Of a stretch of DNA of 64,000 nt, positions 52,679-61,995 are shown in pieces. The stretch's first letter is position 1; each line of letters opens with the position of its first letter. Both the position numbers and the translations under genes were made by a program. The stretch spans positions 372,001-436,000 of the forward strand of contig CAIRYG010000011.1 in NCBI GenBank assembly GCA_903882745.1. Reading direction: 5' to 3'. This DNA is from an uncultured Gemmatimonadota bacterium. GTDB taxonomy: Bacteria > Gemmatimonadota > Gemmatimonadetes > Gemmatimonadales > Gemmatimonadaceae. Under the pieces are notes generated by a model. The model made no database searches. It saw only the letters and a list, made by a program, of their open reading frames with translations, and was not told the origin of the DNA.

Positions 52679-53640
52679 TGCGGAATCTTCCAGGGTGCGG
52701 TTCGGGAGAGCTTTTCAGCAAGGCGGCGTTCTCTCACCTGCGAGATGAGCCCGCCGAATGTAAACACAAGCGCGGCATAGTACACCCAGAACACCACGAT
52801 GACGACAGCCGAGAGTGTCCCAGTGTAAAACGACGCAGGATTAAATCGATGGACGAGCGTGGTAAAGAGCGCGCGCGCCAACTCGAACATCACGGCACTG
52901 GTGAGTGCCGCCATCATCGCCTGCTCCCGTCGCACCTGACGCTTGGGGAGCAGCTTATACAACGCAAAGAAGACCGCGCTCAGCACCGCGAACGCGAGCA
53001 CGCGCCCCAGCACATACTGGATCGGCCCCATAATCGACGGGTTGTGCAAACCGACCTGCGCGAGCGCCCGTACCGAGCTCGTGCGCGCAATGGCCAGAAA
53101 CGCGCTGATCGCCACCCATCCCACAATCAGCAGGGTGGCCGCAAGCGTTGCCTGAATATCGACCAGTTTGCCCACGAAGAAATTGCGGCGACTATGATCT
53201 TCGAACACGCGCGTCAACACGACGCGCATGGACGCAAAGAGCCGCGCCGAAAACCAGACGAACGCAATGGCGCCTACGATCCCAGCAGACCCACGCGTTC
53301 GCACGACTTCATGCAACAGGGGGTCTAAGAGCGTTCCCTTCCCACTGAAGGTCGCGGGCATCAGCTCGGCAAGAAAACCCGTGACGGCGGTAATCGACGC
53401 CTCTTCCGACTTGCGCAGGACGTAACCCAGTCCCGAGGCCAGCAACAGAAAAAACGGGACACCGGCGAGCAGGATGTCAAAGGCCACGCCGCCCGCGAGA
53501 AACAGCAGGGTGTCCTCTTCGGCCTTGTGGAGGATTCGCTTGGCATAGTCCCCAACAATCTCGAGAAAGGTCTCCTGCGAGTCATCGGAGCTAGACGATT
53601 TGGCGCGTCCCCGTCCCAATCTGCTCAAACTACTGCTCAA
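52675..53640 (-). CDS. YihY/BrkB-family inner-membrane protein
   Basis: Protein of 321 aa with about six membrane spans, matching the YihY/BrkB (UPF0761) family: LLFLAGGVAFDILLAGVPFFLLLASGLGYVL at the start and VVIVVFWVYYAALVFTFGG near the end. The biochemical function of this family is not settled; the old ribonuclease BN assignment was wrong. The N-terminal 30 residues are Ser/Arg-rich and cytosolic. It overlaps the coiled-coil lipoprotein stop by 11 bases and the ltaE start. Confidence 0.85.
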   Translation of the reverse strand: MSSSLSRLGRGRAKSSSSDDSQETFLEIVGDYAKRILHKAEEDTLLFLAGGVAFDILLAGVPFFLLLASGLGYVLRKSEEASITAVTGFLAELMPATFSGKGTLLDPLLHEVVRTRGSAGIVGAIAFVWFSARLFASMRVVLTRVFEDHSRRNFFVGKLVDIQATLAATLLIVGWVAISAFLAIARTSSVRALAQVGLHNPSIMGPIQYVLGRVLAFAVLSAVFFALYKLLPKRQVRREQAMMAALTSAVMFELARALFTTLVHRFNPASFYTGTLSAVVIVVFWVYYAALVFTFGGLISQVRERRLAEKLSRTAPWKIPQ

Positions 53641-54529
53641 CGACGATCAGAAATTTCGACGCCGCCCAAAACTTGTCGGCGTTCACAATCTTCAGACCAC
53701 CCTTGATGCGACCATCGGCGCCTGGCGGGGTATCGAGCGACTCGACATCCTGCCGCGACACGATCCGATACGGTTTCCCCGTGGGGAACGGCACCTGCGT
53801 GAGAATCGTCCGGTCCGCCACTGTGAATTGCGACACATCCGGATCACGAACGGGCACGATGGTTTTCCCGAAGCCGAGGAATCCGCCGCTGAGCTCGACA
53901 ACGTGACGCTTCACCAGCTCGTCGCGCGTTCCGATCACGATATACACCTTGTTCCGTTCAGCAATGAGTTCCGCAAGGCTCTCCGTGAGCTGGACCTTCT
54001 CGCCGGCGAGCTGTGACTTCTCCTGCTTGAGCGAGGCGTTCTCGGCCTGCAGCGTGTTGACCTGCTCGGTGAGTGCCTCGATCTGCGACTTCTGGTTACC
54101 GATGATGCTCTTGAAGCCGGCGATGGTGGAGTCGTACGCCGTCAGTTGCGCCCCGAGGGCGACGTTCCCCGCTGCGAGCGCCTTCACACGCGCGCGCGAG
54201 GCCGCGAGCTTGGACTCGTTCTCCACCAGGCGCTGCGAGAGTTCGGTGATCTTGGCGCGGATGGCATCGCGCTGTTGTTCTGGGGTCAGGCTGTTCTCGA
54301 CGTCCGACGCCTTCCCGGCGACGGGCACGGCGCCGCCCGGCCCGCGCACCTTCGCGAGATCACTGTTCACATCCGCGATGAACTGCGACGTCGCCATCAC
54401 ATCGCGCAGGAGCGAGTCCTTTTCTGCCGAAATCTGTTGGACCTGCTTCAGGGTCCGCTCGAGTTGCGGCTTGGATCGGTCGCAAGCGACCAGTGCCACA
54501 GTCGCCACCAGCACGATGAGTCGGCGCAT
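53630..54529 (-). CDS. Coiled-coil lipoprotein of unknown function
   Basis: Product of 299 aa. A lipoprotein signal ends in ALVAC (Cys16), followed by a long coiled coil (about 25-190, IEALTEQVNTLQAENASLKQE and similar heptads) and a globular C-terminal domain (about 195-299) with VYIVIGTRDELVKRHVVE. It is probably anchored in the envelope with the coiled coil reaching into the periplasm. I recognise no family for the C-terminal domain. It starts directly after the aldolase stop (TAG-ATG), so it is translationally coupled. Confidence 0.8.
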   Translation of the reverse strand: MRRLIVLVATVALVACDRSKPQLERTLKQVQQISAEKDSLLRDVMATSQFIADVNSDLAKVRGPGGAVPVAGKASDVENSLTPEQQRDAIRAKITELSQRLVENESKLAASRARVKALAAGNVALGAQLTAYDSTIAGFKSIIGNQKSQIEALTEQVNTLQAENASLKQEKSQLAGEKVQLTESLAELIAERNKVYIVIGTRDELVKRHVVELSGGFLGFGKTIVPVRDPDVSQFTVADRTILTQVPFPTGKPYRIVSRQDVESLDTPPGADGRIKGGLKIVNADKFWAASKFLIVVEQ

Positions 54530-55951
54530 CTATTCTCCGGCGTCAGGATCGTCCGGTGCCGCGGTGATGCCAACCGCGTCCGCGGATGGCGCCGGCCGAT
54601 GCAGCGGCGACACATGGACATACTTGGCGACGTGCGCGGAGGTTCCGCCGATGGCCAACTGCGTGAAGAGGAACTCGAACTTGGCATCGTACGCTGCGGC
54701 CAACGCCGCGGTGGCGTCGGCAGGAAGCGACCAGAGCTGTGGCTTGAACGGACCGATCGCCTTTTTGCGCGTCTTGTAGAAGAACTGCTCGTCCGTGTCC
54801 TTCGCCTTGCGCTCGTCGGCCGCATTCGTGGTCAGCCACGCGTACATCTCCGTGCGCAGCGATGCCGGGATGTGATCGTACAACATGTTCTGGAATCCCG
54901 TCGCCAAATGGATCTCCGACGTTTCCGTGCGCGGGAAGTTGTGGAATGCCGTGTCGGGGAGCGTCGAGGCCCCGTGCTGCACGGCCCCTGAAATACCATA
55001 CTCCGCGCGGGCCGCTTCGCCGAGGGCGCGCAGCGTCTCAAGGTCGATCTGCACATCGGCAATCGAACCGTCCGCGAGCACGATACCGCCGTGCGACGTC
55101 CCGCTTTGCACGCTGATCTTCGAAAGCCCGATCATCCCCGGAGCCTGCGAGGCCAGCGTCTGATGATAGCCGTCCATGAAGGCCCGCAGCTCTGCCACCG
55201 TGGAGTTCTCAGTACCGACCTCACCGATCTCTCCACCGAGCGAGATCGTGACACCCTCAGGTTCGAGTCCACGCACATGGCGCGTGATGTCGACGCCGAC
55301 TTCGTAGTTCAGGCGCTGCTGTTCGGCGAGCGTGGCGTGCGACAAATCCACGAGCGTCGACGTATCGATGTCGATGTTGTAGAAGCCCGCGGCAATCGCC
55401 TCGAGCGCCAACTGCTTGACGTTCCCCACCTCACCAACAGGATCCACGGCATACTTCTTGGCGTTGACCTGGAAGTGGTCGCCTTGGATAAACACCGGAC
55501 CGCGGAAGCCCTCGCGCAGCGCGGCCGCGAGCATTACCGCGACGTACTCCGCGGGACGCTGTTCGGTGTAGGCAATCTCCGAGCGGGCGATCTCCAGCAG
55601 GAAGGCGCCGGCGTTGAGCTTGATTGCCGTGCGAAAAATCGCGCGCGCCGTATCGTAGGCAGCACCCCGTACGTTGATGGCGGGCACGGTAAATCCGGAG
55701 ATTTCACCGCGACCACGCGCCATATACAGGTCGTGGATCGACGCTGAGCGCACGCCGACGGCCTGTCCAATTTCCCAGATCGCCCAGCGCGCCCAGTCCT
55801 TCTCTTCCGCCGTTGCGCCGAAGACGGCAAGGCGAACGAGTTCGTCCATTCGGCTCGACGCCAACTGGGATGCGTCCCCAATCGTGACGGTGCTGCGGTC
55901 GATGGACGCGGCGGGGCCGAGAATGCGGTTGAGCGTGTCGTGGTGGGACAT
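54530..55951 (-). CDS. Class II (zinc) aldolase, long fructose-bisphosphate aldolase type
   Basis: TIM-barrel aldolase of 473 aa. Zinc-ligand contexts typical of class II aldolases appear as IQGDHFQVN, LGGEIGEVG, GTSHGGIVL and AVQHGAS; NIDIDTSTLVD is the phosphate/Asp loop. It is about 120 residues longer than the Escherichia coli enzyme, with an extended helical N-terminus and C-terminus. It should interconvert fructose-1,6-bisphosphate and triose phosphates. The other glycolytic genes (pgi, pyk, tal) lie just upstream on the same strand. The ATG at 55951 is chosen; longer frames need a TTG start. Confidence 0.85.
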   Translation of the reverse strand: MSHHDTLNRILGPAASIDRSTVTIGDASQLASSRMDELVRLAVFGATAEEKDWARWAIWEIGQAVGVRSASIHDLYMARGRGEISGFTVPAINVRGAAYDTARAIFRTAIKLNAGAFLLEIARSEIAYTEQRPAEYVAVMLAAALREGFRGPVFIQGDHFQVNAKKYAVDPVGEVGNVKQLALEAIAAGFYNIDIDTSTLVDLSHATLAEQQRLNYEVGVDITRHVRGLEPEGVTISLGGEIGEVGTENSTVAELRAFMDGYHQTLASQAPGMIGLSKISVQSGTSHGGIVLADGSIADVQIDLETLRALGEAARAEYGISGAVQHGASTLPDTAFHNFPRTETSEIHLATGFQNMLYDHIPASLRTEMYAWLTTNAADERKAKDTDEQFFYKTRKKAIGPFKPQLWSLPADATAALAAAYDAKFEFLFTQLAIGGTSAHVAKYVHVSPLHRPAPSADAVGITAAPDDPDAGE

Positions 55952-56093
55952 GGGAATTCGTGGCGAGAAGAGGAGAGCACGCACTCGACGCAGGAGCGGC
56001 AATCGAGCGCGTGAGCGCGCGGAGCGCGCGGAGCGTGGGATGGTCAGCTGTCGCTGAATCGTGCGTCTAATTTGCCGCCTTCGCGCGACCGAA

Positions 56094-57428
56094 TCAACGG
56101 TTGCGCTCTGCCGACGCCTCGAGGGACCGACGCGCCAGCTGCTTGCCGAGTTCCACCCCGGGTTGGTTGGTCGGATTCACCCGGTACAGCTCCCCCGCGA
56201 GGACGGTCGCCTGCATGAACAGCATGGTCAGGGCCCCAAGGTGCCAGGGATCACACCGATCAAGGCAAATCGCCATGCTCGGACGCCCCATTTCCGCCAG
56301 CGCGTCCGCGGTTGCGGATTGCTCGGCGTCGAGAAGAGTCCCCATGGTGCGGCCTTCGAGGTAGCCGGTGCCCTCTGGAGCCCCGGGAAGCCCCGGAATC
56401 CGGAGGTCGAGCGGACGCTCGCGCTCGGTGATGAAGGTTACGGTTTTGTCGGTCGGCCCCTCCATGAACAGCTGCACTTGGCTGTGCTGGTCGGTCGCAC
56501 CAAGTGCCGCGAGCGGCGTTGGGCCGACGTGAGCGCCATCGGCGTCTTGCTTGCCGAGGCTCTCCGCCCACAACTGCACGAACCAGGGGGCCACTCCACG
56601 GAGCGCGTCGGAATAGGGCATCATCACGTGCGTCCCCTGCCCCGCACGAGCCTGGGCGCGCCACTGAAGCACGGCAAACTGGCCGGCAAGGTTAGCGTCG
56701 AGGACATGGCCGGCACAGGCAGTCGCCATGGCCGCGGCACCGGCGCGGAGCGATGTGGTGTCGATCCCCACGAGCGCTGCCGGCAGAGTGGCCACTGGGG
56801 TGAACAGGCTGAACCGTCCCCCGACGTTGGCGGGCACCGAGAAACAGGGCAGTCCGTCGCGCTCCGCGACAGGACGCAGGACCCCGGCGACCGGATCGGT
56901 AACCACCGCGATATGATGCGACGCGGGAAGTCCCTGGTCGTCGATCCGATGGCGGACATACAGATACTGCGCCATCGTCTCCGCCGTGCCACCGCTTTTG
57001 GAAATCACCAAGAACAGTGTGCGCGAGAGTTCAATCAGCTCGAAGAGTCCGGCCATGCTACGGGGATCAACATTATCCACGACATGCAGCCGTGGCCGGC
57101 CGCCCCGTTGCGCACCGCTCCGCTCGTTCCACCCGTAGGGGAGCAAGGCGGTTCGCAGCATCGACGCGCCGAGCGCCGAGCCACCGATCCCGAGCACCAC
57201 GATGTCATCGTACCGCCCATGCGTCGTCGCGACCCACGCCAGCATGCGCTCGTGCTCTGCGTCTTGCGACGCAACGTCGGCAAATCCGTACGAGCCATCA
57301 GCAATGCGAGCGCGCACCGAGGCGTGCGCCGCCGCGAATCGCTCGCCTAGCCCCTGCCACTCGGCGTCGGCGACACCAGACGGCACACGCGGAGCGCGCA
57401 TGCGGGTACTGTCAAGTTGAATCGTCAT
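56094..57428 (-). CDS. pgi: Glucose-6-phosphate isomerase
   Basis: Sugar-isomerase (SIS) fold protein of 444 aa, shorter than the E. coli enzyme and like the bacterial short form. VLGIGGSALGASMLRTAL is the phosphate loop; LVISKSGGTAETMAQ is the second motif; and the C-terminal AGELYRVNPTNQPGVELGK carries the conserved Lys-containing segment. It converts glucose-6-phosphate and fructose-6-phosphate. It ends the tal-pyk-hydrolase-pgi operon, with its start codon four bases before the next stop. Confidence 0.93.
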   Translation of the reverse strand: MTIQLDSTRMRAPRVPSGVADAEWQGLGERFAAAHASVRARIADGSYGFADVASQDAEHERMLAWVATTHGRYDDIVVLGIGGSALGASMLRTALLPYGWNERSGAQRGGRPRLHVVDNVDPRSMAGLFELIELSRTLFLVISKSGGTAETMAQYLYVRHRIDDQGLPASHHIAVVTDPVAGVLRPVAERDGLPCFSVPANVGGRFSLFTPVATLPAALVGIDTTSLRAGAAAMATACAGHVLDANLAGQFAVLQWRAQARAGQGTHVMMPYSDALRGVAPWFVQLWAESLGKQDADGAHVGPTPLAALGATDQHSQVQLFMEGPTDKTVTFITERERPLDLRIPGLPGAPEGTGYLEGRTMGTLLDAEQSATADALAEMGRPSMAICLDRCDPWHLGALTMLFMQATVLAGELYRVNPTNQPGVELGKQLARRSLEASAERNR

Positions 57429-58204
57429 TCGTCCACCGTGACTTGGAGTCCGTCGAACGCCGGGTGCATGCCGTCAGGAAACTCGGCCTCGAGCACCGCG
57501 TGCGCATTTTGATGCGTGAGATGCGTAAAGTAGGTGCGCGCCGCGCCCACCCGACGCGCCGTCTCAACAGCTTCACCAAGACTCAGGTGCGTTGGATGTT
57601 CCGTGCGGAAAAGCGCATTGAGCACCAACACGTCGACACCACGCAGCGTTTCGACAGCCGCGTCCGGGAGTGACTTGGCATCGGTCACATAGCCGATTTT
57701 CCCCACCCGGTATCCGAACACGCGCGAGCGCCCGTGCGGCACTTCGAGTGCGACGACATCCACGCCCGCTACGCGGAACGGTTCGCCCGGCGTGACGCTT
57801 GTGAGCGACCCCTCGGGCTTGGACGTCCCCGGAATCACGCGCATGCTCTGATCAAAAATGTACGCGAACCGGTCGCGCAGCAGGGCCAGCGTTTCCGCCG
57901 GCCCGTACATCGGGAGGGCCCCACCGCGTCGCAGCGAGATGGCGCGAATGTCGTCGATGCCGTGCGTATGATCGGCATGGTCATGCGTGAAGAGCACGGC
58001 ATCGACATCGGCGATCTGATTCGCGATCAACTGCAACCGGAGTTCCGGCGGCGCGTCAATGAGGAGCCGCACCCCGCCGTGCTCGATCACCGCACCAACG
58101 CGTGTGCGTTTGTCCCGCGGATCATCGGAACGGCACACCGCGCACTCGCACCCAATCTGCGGGACGCCAAAGCTCGTGCCGGTGCCCAAGAACGTCAGCT
58201 TCAC
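57425..58204 (-). CDS. PhnP-like metallo-beta-lactamase-fold phosphodiesterase
   Basis: Metallo-hydrolase of 259 aa. THDHADHTHG holds the dinuclear metal site (HxHxDH), and GCECAVCRSDD carries the structural-zinc cysteines characteristic of the PhnP branch. PhnP opens ribosyl cyclic phosphates; here there is no phn cluster, so it may repair a cyclic sugar phosphate side product made by the sugar-phosphate enzymes of the same operon (inference). Overlaps of four bases at both ends couple it to pyk and pgi. Confidence 0.88.
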   Translation of the reverse strand: MKLTFLGTGTSFGVPQIGCECAVCRSDDPRDKRTRVGAVIEHGGVRLLIDAPPELRLQLIANQIADVDAVLFTHDHADHTHGIDDIRAISLRRGGALPMYGPAETLALLRDRFAYIFDQSMRVIPGTSKPEGSLTSVTPGEPFRVAGVDVVALEVPHGRSRVFGYRVGKIGYVTDAKSLPDAAVETLRGVDVLVLNALFRTEHPTHLSLGEAVETARRVGAARTYFTHLTHQNAHAVLEAEFPDGMHPAFDGLQVTVDE

Positions 58205-59607
58205 ACAGTCTCGACTTTCAGCGTATTCGTCGTTCCTGGCACGTCAAACGGAACGCCCGCCGTGATGATCACCTGCTGTCCGGGCTTGGCGATATTGTGC
58301 TTCACGAGCACCTCGCGTGCCTGCGCGAGCATCTGTTCATACGTGTCGGCGTGCGGCACCAAGAACGGCACCACCCCCCACACGAGCGCCAACTGCCGGT
58401 AGGTCCGTGCTTGATCCGTGAGCACCACAATCGGTACACCCGGACGGCGCGCCGCAACGACGCGCGCACTGAACCCGCTCTTGGTAAACACAATGATCGA
58501 CGCCGCGCCGAGCAATCGCACGGCGGTAATGGCCGATGAAGCGATGGTCTCCTCGACACTCGCCTCGCCCGGCTGCAACCGATCGAGCCCAACACCGCGC
58601 GCCACGGGGAGTGTTTCCGCCGCCGACACAATGCGATGCATGGCCTGCACTGTCAGTTCCGGGAACGCGCCAGCCGCCGTCTCCGCCGAGAGCATCACGG
58701 CATCGGTGCCGTCGAGCACGGCATTCGCGACGTCATTCGCTTCTGCGCGCGTGGGCCGCGGATGCTCGATCATTGACTCCAGCATCTGCGTGGCCGTGAT
58801 CACCGGACGCCCGAAGCGGTTCGCCAGACCGATTATTCGTTTCTGCGCCAGCGGCACTTCCTCGAACGGTAGCTCGACCCCGAGATCACCGCGCGCGACC
58901 ATCACGGCATCGGACGCTTTGAGGATGTCGTCGAGGCGCATGAGCGCACTGTCCTTCTCAATCTTCGCGACAATCAGCATCCCCTTGGGGAGCAATCCGC
59001 GGAGTTCCGTGATGTCCTCGGGGCGCCGGACAAAGCTGAGGGCGAGGTAATCCAGATCCTGCTCAATCGCAAAGACGATGTCCGCGCGATCCTTCTCGGT
59101 CAGCGATGGCGCCGAGACGTCGATCCCTGGGAGATTCATTCCCTTGTGCGACGACATCCGTCCGCCGTGCAACGTCCGAACGTGTACGCGGTCGCCGTGC
59201 ACGGCCGTCACCGAAAACTCCAGCAGCCCATCGTTCACCAGAATTCGACCACCCACCCGCACATCGTCGGCGATGTGATCGTACGTGACCGGCACCTCAT
59301 CGCCCGTCGCGGCCGACTCGTGCACAAAGACCAGCGACTGTCCGTCGACGATCTCCAGCGGCACCGGGAGATTCCCAATGCGGATGCGAGGCCCCTGCAA
59401 GTCGCCGAGGATCGCGACGGGCTTTCCCGCGTCGAGCGCCAGTCCACGAATGGTGGTGATGGTGCGCGCGTGCTGCTCGTGCGTGCCATGCGAGAAGTTG
59501 ATGCGCGCCACATCGACGCCCTGCGCAATCAACGCGGCCAGCACCTCAGGCTTGGAAGAGGCGGGGCCAATGGTCGCAACGATCTTGGTGCGTGCATGGG
59601 GCATCAT
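58201..59607 (-). CDS. pyk: Pyruvate kinase
   Basis: Pyruvate kinase of 468 aa with the full family signature: RINFSHG, GDLQGPRIRIG, VAKIEKDSALMRLD with the catalytic Lys, VARGDLGVELP and TATQMLESMIEHPRPTRAE, and the C-terminal allosteric domain with the KSGFSAR turn. It makes pyruvate and ATP from phosphoenolpyruvate. The start overlaps the tal stop by four bases (ATGA), as for all neighbours in this operon. Confidence 0.95.
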   Translation of the reverse strand: MMPHARTKIVATIGPASSKPEVLAALIAQGVDVARINFSHGTHEQHARTITTIRGLALDAGKPVAILGDLQGPRIRIGNLPVPLEIVDGQSLVFVHESAATGDEVPVTYDHIADDVRVGGRILVNDGLLEFSVTAVHGDRVHVRTLHGGRMSSHKGMNLPGIDVSAPSLTEKDRADIVFAIEQDLDYLALSFVRRPEDITELRGLLPKGMLIVAKIEKDSALMRLDDILKASDAVMVARGDLGVELPFEEVPLAQKRIIGLANRFGRPVITATQMLESMIEHPRPTRAEANDVANAVLDGTDAVMLSAETAAGAFPELTVQAMHRIVSAAETLPVARGVGLDRLQPGEASVEETIASSAITAVRLLGAASIIVFTKSGFSARVVAARRPGVPIVVLTDQARTYRQLALVWGVVPFLVPHADTYEQMLAQAREVLVKHNIAKPGQQVIITAGVPFDVPGTTNTLKVETV

Positions 59608-60719
59608 GACGTGAAGGGGCGCCCCAACACCGCGGCCTTACCCGCCAATCCCCCGATCAGCGTGTCAAACGATTTCTGGAAACTCGAGAGCCCCTCGGCC
59701 AGCAGCTGATCGGTGACATCAGAGAGTGAGATCCCCTGCGCGCCGATCGCGCCCAAGGCGCGGCGTGCGCCGTCGATATCCGCATCGACCGTGCGCGCCA
59801 CGGTTCCATGGTCGCGAAAGGCATCGAGCGTGGCCGGCGGCAGTGTATTCACCGTGTCTGGGCCAATCAGCGTCTCGACATATTTTACATCCGAGTACGC
59901 GGGGTTCTTGGTGCCCGTGGACGCCCAGAGTGGACGCTGCACCTGCGCACCCTTCGCGGCGAGCGCGGCCCAGCGCGGTCCGGCGAACTGTTCCAAGAAG
60001 AGCGCATAGGCGAGCACCGCATTGGCGACCGCCGCCTGCCCACGCAGCGAGAGTGCGTCTGGGGTGCCAATCTTCTCCAAGCGCTTGTCGATCTCGGAAT
60101 CCACGCGGCTCACAAAGAAACTCGCGACACTCGCAATGCGATCCACCGCACCGCCGGCACGGACGCGGTCCTCGAGACCACTCAAGTACGCCTCGATCAC
60201 GCGCGCGTGCGCCTCGACCGCAAACAGCAGCGTGACATTCACGTTGATCCCGTCGGCAATCAACCGCCGGAGGGCGATCGCCCCTTCCGCGGTCCCGGGG
60301 ACCTTGATCATCACATTCGGACGATTGACCGTCTTCCACAGACGGTGCGCCTCCTCGACCGTGGCAGCCGCATCGTGGGCCGCTCCCGGGCTCACTTCAA
60401 TCGAGACGTAGCCGTCGATGGCCTTGGTGCGCTCATACACCGGCAGAAACAAATCGCAGGCGCGGCGCACATCATCAGTTTCCACGAGTTCGAACATCGC
60501 CCAGGCATTCGTGACCGTGGTGGCAGACTGAATCTGCGCGTCGTACGCGGTGCCCTGCGCGAGCGCCTTTTCGAAAATCGTTGGGTTCGACGTCTGGCCA
60601 GTCAGCGCTTCATCGCGGATACGCCGCTCGAGTTCGCCATCGTGGAGCATCGTCCGGTCGATGTAGTCGAGCCAAATGGACTGGCCGGCGGCGTTCAGCG
60701 CGTGGAGAGGCGTGGTCAT
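59604..60719 (-). CDS. tal: Transaldolase
   Basis: Transaldolase of 371 aa. Family signature LTGQTSNPTIFEKAL at about 38-52, Schiff-base lysine in MIKVPGTAEGA, and SVASFFVSRVDSEID and WASTGTKNPAYSD. It transfers dihydroxyacetone in the pentose phosphate pathway. Length and motifs match the longer Tal subgroup common in actinobacteria and cyanobacteria. It is the first gene of the operon, with TATAAT about 45 bases upstream and a short leader. Confidence 0.93.
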   Translation of the reverse strand: MTTPLHALNAAGQSIWLDYIDRTMLHDGELERRIRDEALTGQTSNPTIFEKALAQGTAYDAQIQSATTVTNAWAMFELVETDDVRRACDLFLPVYERTKAIDGYVSIEVSPGAAHDAAATVEEAHRLWKTVNRPNVMIKVPGTAEGAIALRRLIADGINVNVTLLFAVEAHARVIEAYLSGLEDRVRAGGAVDRIASVASFFVSRVDSEIDKRLEKIGTPDALSLRGQAAVANAVLAYALFLEQFAGPRWAALAAKGAQVQRPLWASTGTKNPAYSDVKYVETLIGPDTVNTLPPATLDAFRDHGTVARTVDADIDGARRALGAIGAQGISLSDVTDQLLAEGLSSFQKSFDTLIGGLAGKAAVLGRPFTS

Positions 60720-60763
60720 GGGCGAGCAATCCCGAACGAGGTTTGAGTGGCGGGCGTCCCCTA

Positions 60764-60769
60764 ATTATA
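60764..60769 (-). promoter_or_regulatory. -10 TATAAT of the tal-pyk-pgi operon
   Basis: Consensus TATAAT on the minus strand, with TTCAGC 17 bases upstream as a weak -35. The expected start at about 60757 gives a leader of 38 bases. Confidence 0.5.
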
Positions 60770-60901
60770 GCGCAGGAGGGGGCGACGCTGAACGGTTTGC
60801 CACCCCCAAATGGTGGTTTGACTGACGCTCGGAGGCTATTCTTCCAGTCATCGCCACGCACGCTCTGTGGCACCACCCACCATTCGCTCTAGGCCGCGCC
60901 C

Positions 60902-61333
60902 ATGCCGAAAGACTTTCCCGACCATCACGACGCCGACCTCGTCATTCGTTTTTATGAAATGCGCCGCGAGGCCGTTACCCGTGAGGCGCGCAAGGCCATG
61001 GGCGCTTGGATGCCTGCGTCCTGGGACGATGTGGTGGCCCTGATGAAGCCGGACCATCCCAACAATGCCGCATTCCGCCAGCTCAGCGGCTACTGGGAGA
61101 TGGTCTACGGCATGGCCCGCCACGGGATCGCGCACGGCGAGTTCCTGATGGAAAACAGCGGCGAAGGGATGTTTTTTTACTCGCGGTTCGAGCCCTACCT
61201 CGCGCAACTCCGCGAGCAGATGAGCCCGCGCATCTTCACCAACTGCGAGTGGGTCTCCAAGAACACCGAGATGGGAAAAATGCAGCTGGCGATGTTCGTG
61301 GCGCGCTGGGCCAAGATGAAGGCCGCCAAGTAA
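60902..61333 (+). CDS. Conserved-looking protein of unknown function
   Basis: Product of 143 aa, soluble and helix-rich, without signal peptide. Notable segments: YWEMVYGMARHGIAHGEFLMEN and REQMSPRIFTNCEWVS, with several His, Tyr, Trp and Glu residues that could bind a metal. I recognise no family. It stands alone between the divergent tal operon and a convergent GNAT gene and is closed by a strong terminator, so it has its own transcript. Confidence 0.7.
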   Translation: MPKDFPDHHDADLVIRFYEMRREAVTREARKAMGAWMPASWDDVVALMKPDHPNNAAFRQLSGYWEMVYGMARHGIAHGEFLMENSGEGMFFYSRFEPYLAQLREQMSPRIFTNCEWVSKNTEMGKMQLAMFVARWAKMKAAK

Positions 61334-61350
61334 ACCGGCGCGAGATCTTC

Positions 61351-61385
61351 GGGGCGGGACCGCCGATCGTCGGCGGTCCCGCCCC
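61351..61385. terminator. Perfect 16-bp hairpin terminator
   Basis: Arms 61351-61366 and 61370-61385 are fully complementary around a 3-base loop. It lies between convergent genes (143-aa protein and GNAT) and may serve both, although the T-tract is weak. Confidence 0.7.
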
Positions 61386-61394
61386 GCTCTCGTT

Positions 61395-61928
61395 TCACCC
61401 AGTGCCGATCGGCAGTACGTACAGGTCGTCCATTTCTGGCACACCGTCGAACTCGAACGGGTGCATGCCCGAGTGCACGAATCCGACCTTCTCGTAGAAT
61501 CGTTTGGCCCGGGCATTGTGCTGCCACACGGTGAGCCAGAGGGCGTCGTGCCCCTCCCTGGCCGCTCGCTCGACGGCCGCCGCCAGCAACTGCTGGGCGA
61601 GGCCGCTCCCGTGGGCCTCAGCGCCCACGTAGAAGCGCTCGACCTCCGCCGGACGTGCCGCCACGACCGCGCGAGGCACCGGAGCGGCGCGATTCACCAT
61701 CACGAAGCCGACCCACTGCCCCTCGCGGGCGGTTCGCAGCGTCCAGCGCGCCGGGTCGACCAGCTGTGCGCGTTGCTGCGCCTCACCGAAGCGGCTTGCG
61801 ATATGCCGTTCGAGACGGTCCTCGGCGTACCCATGCCCGTAGGTCTGGCGAAAGATGTCGGTGAGGAATCGCGCATACTCCCCAGCCTCTGTCGGCTCCG
61901 CAACGGAGCACAGCGGTTCGATGGTCAC
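61395..61928 (-). CDS. GNAT-family N-acetyltransferase
   Basis: GNAT domain at about residues 1-175. ERFYVGAEAHGSGLAQQLLAAAVERAAREGHDALWLTV holds the acetyl-CoA loop (Q/R-x-x-G-x-A/G type, here AHGSGLA), and FYEKVGFVHSGMHPF is the usual beta6/beta7 end. Substrate unknown. The GTG at 61928 is preferred over the TTG at 61937 because TAGATT lies seven bases before it. It diverges from the FAD-oxidase gene by about 65 bases. Confidence 0.85.
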   Translation of the reverse strand: MTIEPLCSVAEPTEAGEYARFLTDIFRQTYGHGYAEDRLERHIASRFGEAQQRAQLVDPARWTLRTAREGQWVGFVMVNRAAPVPRAVVAARPAEVERFYVGAEAHGSGLAQQLLAAAVERAAREGHDALWLTVWQHNARAKRFYEKVGFVHSGMHPFEFDGVPEMDDLYVLPIGTG

Positions 61929-61935
61929 GACGGTC

Positions 61936-61941
61936 AATCTA
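61936..61941 (-). promoter_or_regulatory. -10-like TAGATT seven bases before the GNAT GTG
   Basis: TAGATT-N7-GTG on the minus strand, supporting the shorter start and a leaderless or near-leaderless mRNA. Confidence 0.3.
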
Positions 61942-61954
61942 GAGGTGGACGGGC

Positions 61955-61960
61955 TATATT
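61955..61960 (+). promoter_or_regulatory. -10-like TATATT before the FAD-oxidase gene
   Basis: TATATT on the plus strand, 35 bases before the ATG at 61996, giving a leader of about 29 bases if used. Confidence 0.35.
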
Positions 61961-61995
61961 TTCAGGGTTGCCACGGCCCTCCCCCATCCCCACGC

